From Desulfocarbo indianensis (GTDB lineage: Bacteria; Desulfobacterota; Desulfarculia; Desulfarculales; Desulfarculaceae), in the NCBI GenBank assembly GCA_001184205.1, contig LBMP01000001.1, forward strand, positions 477,365 through 541,364: a stretch of DNA of 64,000 nucleotides, written 5' to 3'. Below are positions 54,287-64,000 of this stretch, piece after piece. The notes below the pieces were generated by a model that was not told where the DNA came from, searched no databases, and saw only the letters and a list, made by a program, of their open reading frames with translations. The position numbers were made by a program, and so were the translations under genes. How positions within the stretch are numbered: the first letter of the stretch is position 1; each line of letters starts with the position of its first letter.

Positions 54287-55228
54287 TCACTTGGCCGCCG
54301 GCCGGGGGCGCAGCCGGCCGTGCGCTCCGGAAAAGCGCAACAGGCCGCCGGCGCGGTCGGGCAGGGTCTTGATGTCGATGCCGTTGGAGGCCAGGGCGTT
54401 CAGCATGTCCAGCATCTGGTTGCCGTTTTGCCGCACCGGGCCGTAACAGCCCCGGCAGGGCACCCTGGCCTTAAGGCAGCGGGGGGCCTCGCCATCGGCC
54501 CCGGAGCAGCCGGCCCGGGTCACCGGCCCCATGCACAAGAGGCCCTGCTCCAAGAGGCAGCGCATGTCGGCGATGGGCTTGGCCGGATCGTACTGGGCGT
54601 TCTGCAGGAAACGGCGCACGCTTTTCAATTGGCCCTTGCCCTGCCGCACGGTGGGGCAGGCGTCGCACACGCTCTTGTGGGGCAGCGCCGGCTCACGGCC
54701 TTCCAGAAAAGCCAGGACGGCCTCGGCGATGTGGTCCGGGTGGGGCGGGCAGCCCGGCAGATAGATATCCACCTTCACCTTCTCGTCCAGGGCGTAGACC
54801 CGCTCCAGAAAGGGCGGCACGGTTTCCGTGGGGTCGGGGGCGGGGTCGTTGGTCTCGCATCCCCGGTAATAGCGCTCCATGAGCTCGGCGTTGGCAAGGC
54901 CGTTGATGAGGGCCGGGATGCCGCCGTGGGTGGCGCAAGTGCCCAGGGCCACCAGCGTGCCGCAATTGGCGCGCATGGCCTGCAGCACCTCCAGGTGCTC
55001 CTGGTTGCGCACCCCGCCGGAGACGAGGCCCAGCTCGGCTTGGGGAATCTCCAGGCGTTTCAAGTCGCCGTCGCCCAGTTGGCCAAAGTATTTATGATCC
55101 ATGAGCAGCGGCATGTGCACGAAATCCAGTTGGGGCGCCAGGGCCAAAAGCCGCTCCCCCAGATTCAGGATGGCCACCTCGCAGCCCGAGCAGGAACTCA
55201 GCCCTTCTTCCGCCACCCGCAGCGCCAT
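54287..55228 (-). CDS. mvhG: Mvh-type hydrogenase small subunit
   Basis: This 313-residue subunit carries iron-sulfur clusters from the NiFe site. The proximal cluster uses Cys13 and Cys16 in LSSCSGCEVAIL and later Cys in ALGTCATHGGIPALI and LPGCPPHPDHIAEAV. Further cysteines in MRCLLEQGLLCMGPVTRAGC, KARVPCRGCYGPV and CDACPTVRQ fit the medial and distal clusters. The ATG at 55228 overlaps the mvhD stop by one base (TGATG); the longer upstream frame is the mvhD shadow. Confidence 0.94.
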   Translation of the reverse strand: MALRVAEEGLSSCSGCEVAILNLGERLLALAPQLDFVHMPLLMDHKYFGQLGDGDLKRLEIPQAELGLVSGGVRNQEHLEVLQAMRANCGTLVALGTCATHGGIPALINGLANAELMERYYRGCETNDPAPDPTETVPPFLERVYALDEKVKVDIYLPGCPPHPDHIAEAVLAFLEGREPALPHKSVCDACPTVRQGKGQLKSVRRFLQNAQYDPAKPIADMRCLLEQGLLCMGPVTRAGCSGADGEAPRCLKARVPCRGCYGPVRQNGNQMLDMLNALASNGIDIKTLPDRAGGLLRFSGAHGRLRPRPAAK

Positions 55229-55665
55229 CAGGCCACCTCCTGGGCGTCTTCCGGCCGGGTCGGCCGGAAGGGATTGGGCCCCAGGCCGCGCACCGCCTCG
55301 GTCATCTCGGTCACCACCTCCACGAAGCGCTCCGCCTCCGCCGAGGAACACCAGGCCAGGCGGAAACGCTCCGGCTCCAGGCCGTAGGCGTCCAGCATTT
55401 CCTCCACCACGGCCAGCCTGGCCTGGGCCTTGATGTTGCCGTCCAGGTAATGGCACTCGCCGGGGTGGCACCCCAGCACCATCACGCCGTCGGCGCCCTT
55501 GCTGAAGGCCTCCATCACCAGGTTGGGGTGCACCATGCCGGAACACATCACCCGCACGATGCGCAGGTTGGCCGGATACTGCATGCGCGAGGCGCCGGCC
55601 AGATCCGCGGCCGCGTACGAGCACCAGTTGCAGCTGAAGGCCAGTATCTTGGGTTCGAAAGCCAT
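55228..55665 (-). CDS. mvhD: MvhD/HdrA-linking [2Fe-2S] subunit
   Basis: This 145-residue protein passes electrons between the hydrogenase and HdrA. The FrhD/MvhD pattern is clear: FSCNWCSYAAADLAG (Cys12, Cys15), RVMCSGMVHPN (Cys41), MVLGCHPGECHYLDGN, and WCSSAEAERFVEVV near the end. In some selenoprotein operons this subunit also has Sec; here all cysteines are standard codons. It starts 12 bp after hdrA and overlaps mvhG. Confidence 0.95.
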   Translation of the reverse strand: MAFEPKILAFSCNWCSYAAADLAGASRMQYPANLRIVRVMCSGMVHPNLVMEAFSKGADGVMVLGCHPGECHYLDGNIKAQARLAVVEEMLDAYGLEPERFRLAWCSSAEAERFVEVVTEMTEAVRGLGPNPFRPTRPEDAQEVA

Positions 55666-55677
55666 GGTTAAAATCTC

Positions 55678-58600
55678 CTAGGCCAGGGCCGCCGCCACCT
55701 GGGAAGCCAGTTGCTCATAGGTGAAGCCCGCCACCTCCACCCCCAGCTTGGGGCAGGTGGCCTGGCAGCAGCCGCAGCCCTTGCACTTGGCGGCCTCTAT
55801 CCGCACCAGCTTCCTGCCGGGCTCTCCTTGCACTTCCTCCAAGGTGATGGCGTGGTAGGGACACACGTCCACGCAAAGGGCGCAGCCGTCGCAGCGCTCC
55901 TCTATCACCCGCGCCTTGATGGAATCCAGGTCTATGCGGGTCTTGGCCAGCACGGTGGCGGCCCGGGCCATGGCCGCCTGGGCCTGGGTCACGGTCTCCT
56001 CCACCGGCTTGGGATAGTGGGCCAGGCCGGCCAGGAAAAGGCCGTCGGTGGCGAAATCCACCGGCCTCAGCTTGGCGTGGGCTTCCTGCAGGAAGCCGTC
56101 GGCGTCCACCGGCAGCTTGTAGATCCGGGCCAGCTCCTTGTTCAGGTCGTTGGGCACGATGGCGGTGGCCAGGATGAGCACGTCGGTGGGAATGCGGAAG
56201 GGCTCGTGCAGCACGTGATCCCAGACCAGGACCTCCACCATGTCCGGGTTGTCCAGGCGCAGGCGGGGCTTTTCGTGCATGTCGTAATTGATGAAGACCA
56301 CCCCGGCCTCGCGGGCCCGGCGGTAGACCTCCTCGCGCTGGCCGTAGGTGCGGATATCGCGGTAGAGGATGAACACCTTGCGGGTGGGGTCCTGCTCCTT
56401 GAGCTCTATGGCCGCCTGCACCGAGTGGGTGCAGCACACCCTGGAGCAGTAGGGCCGCTCCGGCTCGCGGGAGCCCACGCACTGGATGAACACGAAGGTC
56501 TTGCCGCCCCGCACCCGGCTGTCGCCCAGGGTGTGCAGCTTGTCGAACTCCAGGGCGGTGAACACCCGCCGGTGCTCGCCGTAGCCGTATTCGCCGGGCT
56601 TGTGGGCCCGGCCGCCCACCGCCATGATGCCCACCCCGTGCTCCACCTGGGTTTCGCCCTGGGGGCCCTGGATGGTGGAAAGGAAATTGCCCACGAAGCC
56701 CTCGGCCCCGCTCACCTTGGAGTTGAGATGCACGGTGATGAGCGGATGGCTGGTCACCTTGCGGATGATGGAATCCAGCTTGCCCTCCACCGGCTCGCCC
56801 CGCCAGGTCTGGTAGAGGTGCAGGGCCGAGCCGCCCAGGCGGCTGGTCAGCTCCACCAGATGCACCGGATAGCCCATCTCGGCCAGGCCGTGGGCGCTGA
56901 CCAGGCCGGCCAGGCCGCCGCCCACCACCAGGGCGCTCTGCTTCACCTCCACGGTTAGCGGCGGCGCCGGGGTTAAAAGCGCCACCTTGGCCACGCTCAT
57001 GCGCACCAGGTCCTTGGCCTTTTCCGTGGCCTTTTCCGGCTCGGCCTGGTGCACCCAGGAGCCCTGGTTGCGGATGTTGGCCATGTCCAGCAGGTTTTCG
57101 TTGAGGCCCGAGGCCTTGAGGGTCTCCTTGAACAGGGGCTCGTGGGTGCGGGGGGTGCAGGCCGCCACCACGATGCGGTTCAGGCTTTGCTCCTGGATGG
57201 TCTTCTTGAGGAGCTCCTGGGTGTCCTGGGAGCAGGTGAAAAGATTGCGCTCCACGTGGGCCACCTTGGGCAGCTTGGCCGCGTAGGCGGCCAGCTCCTC
57301 CACGTCGATGACGCCGGCGATGTTGTTGCCGCAGTGACAGACGAACACCCCCACCCTAGGCTCCTCGCCGCGCACGTCGCGCTCGGGCGGGAAGCGCTTT
57401 TCCCTGGTGAGGCTGTGGCGCACCCGGGCCAGGGGCAGGGACGCCGCGGCGGCGGCGGCCGAGGCCTCGGTCACCGATTGGGGGATGTCGTGGGGGCCGG
57501 CGAAGGCGCCCGAGACGAACATGCCGGGCCGCCCCTTGGCCTGCACCGGCTGGAAGCCGCCGCGTTCGGCGAAAAGGTTTTGATTGAGCCCCACCTTGCA
57601 GCGCCCGGCCAGCTCCGCCGCCGAAGGCGGCGTCTCCAACCCCACCGAAAGCACCACCAGGTCGTACTCCGCGCCCACCTGCTTGCCCCGGTCGGTGATG
57701 TAGCGCAGGTACACGCCGCCGTTCTGCTCGGCCGGCTCCAGGGAATGGACCCGGCAGCGGCGGAACTTGACGCCCGCCTCCTTGGCGCGGTTGTAATAGC
57801 GCTCGAAATCCTTGCCGTGGGTCCGCATGTCCACGAAAAATATGGACACGTCCAGGTCGGGCTCATGATCCTTGGCGATCATGGCCTCCTTGAGGGCGTA
57901 CATGCAGCACACCCCGGAGCAATAGCCGTGGCCGGCCTTGTTGAGGTCGCGGGAGCCCACGCACTGCAGAAAGGCCATGCGCTTCACCGGCCTGCCGTCG
58001 CTGGGCCGCGCCAAACGGCCCTCGGTGGGTCCCGAGACCGAAAGATAGCGCTCCAGCTCCAGGGAGGTGATGACGTTGGGGAACACGTCATAGCCCCAGG
58101 TGCGGATGCCCGCGGGGTCGAAGGGCTTGAGGCCGGGGGTGAGGATCATGGAGCCCACCCGCACGGTCTTTTCCCTGGGCTTCTGGTTGAAATCAATGGC
58201 CCCGGCCGGACAGGCCTGAACGCAGGCCCCGCACTTCCTGTTTTTCAGATAGATGCAGTTTTCCGGGTCTATCTGGTATTTCAGGGGCACCGCCTGGGGA
58301 TACTTCACGTAGATGGCCTTGCGCTTGCCCAGGCCCTGGTTGTATTCGTCGTCAACCTTCTTGGGACACTTGCGGGCGCATTCGCCGCAAGCGATGCATT
58401 TGTCCATGTCCACGTAACGGGGGTGCTCCAGGAGCCTCACCGTGAAGTCGCCGGCCTGGCCGGACACTTCCCGCACCTCCGTCAGGGTCATCAATTCTAT
58501 GTTCAAGTGCCGACCGCACTCCACCAGCTTGGGCGAAATAATTCACATCGAGCAGTCGTTGGTGGGGAAGGTCTTGTCCAACTGGGCCATGGCCCCGCCG

Positions 58601-58722
58601 ATGGCCCCGGAGCGCTCCACCAGGTAGACGTAGTAGCCGCCGTCGGCCAAGTCCAAGGCGGCCTGCATGCCGGCGATGCCGCCGCCCACCACCATCACCG
58701 CTCCGATCATTTCCTGGCTCAT
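55678..58722 (-). CDS. hdrA: HdrA, double-length flavoprotein, selenoprotein
   Basis: This 1014-residue protein is the likely FAD electron-bifurcating subunit. It starts at ATG 58722 ([10 protein letters not shown]) with AAGGAGC upstream. The first FAD fold has [20 protein letters not shown]. An in-frame UGA (58545-58543) is residue 60, in [19 protein letters not shown], where HdrA has Cys. Ferredoxin motifs follow (Cys109, 112, 115, 119; Cys156, 164, 167, 171). A second HdrA-like unit has [20 protein letters not shown] near residue 593 and ends with two 4Fe-4S sites ([11 protein letters not shown] and [11 protein letters not shown]). This is a tandem HdrA. Standard calling begins at 58524 and drops the FAD N-terminus. 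Confidence 0.94.
58506..58520 (-). promoter_or_regulatory. SECIS-like hairpin of hdrA
   Basis: Starting 22 nt after the UGA, AGUGC pairs with GCACU around the loop GGUCG. The loop resembles the GGUC loop of the Escherichia coli fdhF SECIS, and the distance fits. This is the best SECIS candidate of the three. Confidence 0.6.
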
Positions 58723-60206
58723 AACGCCTGCTCCTTGTCTGGGCGCGGATTGGCCGCGCCGCCGGGCAGAATCAGGGATTCGGCCACCAGCTCCCACAGA
58801 TACTTGACTTCGATATCCAGGTTGTATTCATGGCGAAGGCTCTTCTTGATCTGGTCACGGCAGTTGTGGCAGGCCGTCACCACCAGGCGGGCGCCGGTGC
58901 GCCTTATCTGCCGGGCCTTGAAGCGCCCGTAGAACACCCGTTCCTCGTGGAAGCTCATGGCCCAGGCCCCGCCGCCGGCCCCGCAGCAATAATTGCCCTC
59001 GTGGCTGGGATACATCTCCCGCAAGTCCGGCGCGCACTGCCTGGTCACCCAGCGGCCCTCCTCGGCGTAGCTTTTGCCGAAGGCCTTGAGCGATTTGCGG
59101 GTGTAGTTGCAGGGGTCGTGATAGGTGACCGCCATCTGGTGAATCGCCGGGTCCACCTGGATGCGGCCTTCCCGCAAATAGCGCTGCAACAGCTCCATCA
59201 CGTTGATCACTTCGAAATTCTTCAGGTCCTCGGCGAACCATTTTTGCAGACCAAGCCTGGTCGCGTAATAGGCGTGGCCTCACTCCGGCAGGAGCAGGGT
59301 CTTGCACTCCAGGCGGTGCATGTTCTCCACCACGCGGCCCACCAGGGTTTTCATGGCCTGGTCGTCGCCGGTGAACAGGGCCCAGTTGACCCCCTCCCAG
59401 TTGACCGAGGGGATGGTCCAGTCCTCGCCGGCCGCGTGGAATATCTTCCACCAGTGCTTCATGTCCTCGGGCTCGGCAAAGGGCTCCTTGGAGTTGACCG
59501 AGACCAGGAGATTGGCCCCCATCTTGTCCACCGGCGCCTCGAAGCCGGGACAGCACTCCTCGGCCATCTCCTCGCCCAGGTCCTCCAGCAGAAGGAGAAA
59601 ATCCTCCTGGGGAATGCCCAGGTTGTTGCCCCGCTCCAGGTCCATCATCACGCCCTTGTGCATGGGGTGGGGCACCTTTTCGCGCTCGCGCAGGCCCCGC
59701 ACCCGGCGCAGCAGGGAAACCAGCTCCACGTTCATGGGGCAGGTCTCCTCGCATTTGCCGCAAAGGGTGCATTTCCAGGGCCACTGGGATTCGATGAGCT
59801 GCTCCTCCAGGCCCAGCACCACCAGGCGCACCGCCTTGCGGGGGTCCAGGCCGTCCACCCCGCTTATGGGGCAGGCGCTGGCGCAGGAGCCGCAGGTCAT
59901 GCACACGTCGGCCCACTGGGGGGAGGGGCGCAGCCGGTTGGTGCGCTCGCCCAGCTCGCGCAGGGGAACGTTGAGGCCGTTGGCCTTGCCGGCCAGGGCC
60001 TCGGGGCTCATGCGGCGGAATTTGACCATGCCGGGGTCCAGGCCGAATTCATCGCACAGGCGGGTGAACTCGTCCTCGCTGAGCAGGATGCCCTTGCCCG
60101 GCGCGGGCGCGGCGTCCAGCTTGTTGGAATTGATCCAGTTGCGGATGGTGTTCCGGTGCACGCCCAGCTTGCGGGCCAGTTCGGACACTTTCACCTGATA
60201 CTTCAT
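58719..60206 (-). CDS. HdrD-like Fe-S/CCG oxidoreductase with N-terminal helix-turn-helix, selenoprotein
   Basis: This 495-residue protein joins three parts. Residues 1-57 form a MerR/excisionase-like helix-turn-helix ([20 protein letters not shown]). Residues 100-160 hold two 4Fe-4S sites (Cys102/105/108/112 and Cys146/149/152/156), as in HdrC. Residues 215-450 are HdrB-like: a first CCG-type site with Cys218, Cys219, Cys301 and position 309, and a second with HDPC (366), CCG (407-408) and CHNC (446, 449). Position 309 is UGA (59282-59280), read [16 protein letters not shown], where relatives have Cys. The frame continues open to 58719. It overlaps the protease gene and hdrA (ATGA). It probably reduces a disulfide-like acceptor for HdrA. 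Confidence 0.92.
59249..59262 (-). promoter_or_regulatory. SECIS-like hairpin of the HdrD-like gene
   Basis: Starting 17 nt after the UGA, GACCA pairs with UGGUC around a GGCU loop. Stem, loop size and distance fit a bacterial SECIS. Assigned by eye. Confidence 0.5.
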
Positions 60207-60688
60207 GCTCCACCAACTTGCTCCATGATCCAGGCGCAGGCCCGAGGCACCGCGGCGGCCACCGCCGGCGACAGGCCGGGGCTCACCTGGCAAGGTAGAT
60301 TGCCCACCCGCACCACCAGGAGGCTCACCTCCAAAACCGTGCCCAGCTCGGCCAGGAGGTTGAGGGAGGGGAATTGATGCACCGAGAAATCATTGGTCTT
60401 GTTGCGGCCAATGTTTTCCACGGGCAATTCGGCCAACTCCCCCGGCTCCAGTTCCGGGCGGTCGGTGGCGTCCACGATAATCAGACGCTTGGGCTTTTTG
60501 GGCGAGAGAAGGAGATCGAACAAGAGATCGCGCGCGCCGGTGCCCACATCCTCGGCCAGTACGGTCTCGGGCAGGGCGTGCTCCGCCTGCAAGCGAGCGA
60601 TGACTTCCGGCCCGAAGCCGTCGTCGCCGAACAGGGTGTTGCCGCAACCCAGGACCACTACCGGTTTACTGAACAGCTCTTCTATCAT
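60203..60688 (-). CDS. Hydrogenase maturation protease (HycI/FrcD family)
   Basis: This 161-residue protease cuts the C-terminal peptide from the hydrogenase large subunit after nickel insertion. The family motifs are VVLGCGNTLFGDDGFGPEV with the first metal ligand, LIIVDATDRP with the second, and a His in FSVHQFPSLNLL. It is the first gene of the hdr/mvh operon and overlaps the HdrD-like gene by 4 bp. Its most likely substrate is the MvhA encoded at the other end of the operon, whose tail after CATH is 27 residues. Confidence 0.93.
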   Translation of the reverse strand: MIEELFSKPVVVLGCGNTLFGDDGFGPEVIARLQAEHALPETVLAEDVGTGARDLLFDLLLSPKKPKRLIIVDATDRPELEPGELAELPVENIGRNKTNDFSVHQFPSLNLLAELGTVLEVSLLVVRVGNLPCQVSPGLSPAVAAAVPRACAWIMEQVGGA

Positions 60689-60777
60689 AGCCCGCCACCA
60701 GCCTATGACCGCGCCGAGTGTCGTGTCCTCAGGTGTGCGTATTGTGCGGTTTGGGCATATGATGCTTATAAGGCCTA

Positions 60778-60806
60778 TTGATAAAACCTTTGCCCCATCC
60801 CGTCAA
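60778..60806 (-). promoter_or_regulatory. Possible promoter of the hdr/mvh operon
   Basis: On the minus strand TTGACG (60806-60801) and TATCAA (60783-60778) are separated by 17 bp and lie about 90 bp before the protease ATG. Just upstream, TTGTGAAAATT (around 60813-60824) resembles half a Rex redox operator, but no second half is present. The 60689-61085 spacer holds no gene otherwise. Confidence 0.4.
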
Positions 60807-61085
60807 GGCCAATTTTCACAAATGATAATTTTCCTTGCAACCGCTTGCAGGCGGGAAATCTTAAGCGCCACGGCCGACCGGCCCACCCTTCCGGACCGTT
60901 GAGTTAACTATTCAATATTGTTTACGCTAATGCGCCTTGCCCGCCGGAAGGCAAGTCAGGCAAGGTAAATGGCTGGCGCGGGCCGGGCGGCCGGGAGAAG
61001 CCATGCCCGCCAGCGGCGCGGGCGCGAAAAGCAGGGCCCAATCCGTCAGAAAAGCTCGGTTTGTGCGTGAAGACCTGGTGCGGGG

Positions 61086-62492
<1,407 letters not shown>

Positions 62493-62792
62493 GGCTTGGA
62501 ACCCTACCCCAATCCTAAAAAAACAGGGGCCCCGGCGGGAAATCCCGCCGCCCGGACCAAGGCTGCGAACGCCGGCGCCCGGACCGGACCGGACCAATAA
62601 TAGCGAGCCCCTATGGTACCCCTCCCCGGCCCGGGAGGCAAACCTTGGTTTAGGCCGCGTAGTTCGCGCGTGTACGCCCGCGCCGGACCCGGGCGCGAAG
62701 CGCCCCTCGATCATGCCTCGGCATTTTTCATATGGGGCCCATGAACGCCAACCCGCTGTTCAATGCCGCCCGGTTATCATGAACTCCGCAGG

Positions 62793-64000
<1,208 letters not shown>

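Noticed and set aside
58543-58545. Reading the UGA in hdrA as a stop, giving a truncated pseudogene
   Set aside because: Both sides align in the same frame with no shift, the codon is at a conserved Cys, two further genes of the operon show the same pattern, and SelB is present.
59280-59282. Treating the HdrD-like gene as two genes (HdrC-like and HdrB-like)
   Set aside because: The second piece has no ribosome site or natural start just after the UGA and continues the CCG fold in the same frame.

Overview
The window is a GC-rich, gene-dense stretch of bacterial chromosome. Its content points to an anaerobic deltaproteobacterium (Desulfobacterota, sulfate-reducer-like, possibly near Desulfarculaceae). 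The main reasons are a cytoplasmic Hdr/Mvh electron-bifurcation operon with selenocysteine, many PAS-type sensor kinases, and a class 1B PyrD/PyrK pair. The lineage is inferred from gene content only; there is no rRNA or tRNA gene in the window.

Layout. 1-5.5 kb: two-component signalling genes (a response-regulator/PAS/kinase cut by the left edge, a lone receiver, a large hybrid kinase) and a TetR regulator. 5.8-9.4 kb: a Gld-type ABC operon (ATPase, ABC-2 permease, GldG-like protein, DUF4340 protein). 9.6-16.1 kb: a four-gene envelope cluster (YCF48-type beta-propeller, RND/MMPL exporter, DUF1302 outer-membrane protein, DUF1329 periplasmic protein) ending at a perfect 36-bp palindrome. 16.1-18.2 kb: about 2.1 kb without a convincing gene, partly AT-rich. 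18.2-25.4 kb: an OYE-type oxidoreductase, then a plus-strand run of class IV aminotransferase, PgeF, PyrK, half-size EamA, transglutaminase-like protein and PyrD. 25.4-28.6 kb: a palindromic repeat, a LysM lipoprotein, a pseudokinase-TPR protein and a DUF3795 protein. 28.7-34.7 kb: SelB, RuvX, MltG, a DUF2156 protein and GlyA. 35.2-40.7 kb: a chemoreceptor with three CZB-like repeats and a membrane PAS kinase. 40.7-44.9 kb: a carbohydrate ABC importer. 45.0-52.8 kb: MFS, thioesterase, BASS transporter, phosphoesterase, PPC protein, diguanylate cyclase, MntP, HAD phosphatase and a small CxxC protein. 52.8-60.7 kb: the selenoprotein hdr/mvh operon. 61.1-64.0 kb: PurF and the end of CarB.

The standout system is the minus-strand operon at 52.8-60.7 kb. 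In order of transcription it encodes a hydrogenase maturation protease, an HdrD-like protein with an N-terminal helix-turn-helix, a double-length HdrA, MvhD, MvhG and MvhA. Three of these genes contain an in-frame UGA exactly where the family has a conserved cysteine: HdrD-like residue 309, HdrA residue 60, and MvhA residue 451 (the first residue of the C-terminal nickel-binding motif). Each UGA is followed by a short hairpin at SECIS distance, and the Sec-specific elongation factor SelB lies 22 kb away in the same window. Ordinary gene calling splits the HdrD-like and HdrA genes and truncates MvhA. The likely job is H2-linked flavin-based electron bifurcation to ferredoxin and an unknown disulfide-like acceptor, with selenium at the nickel site, beside HdrA's flavin, and in the CCG-type module.
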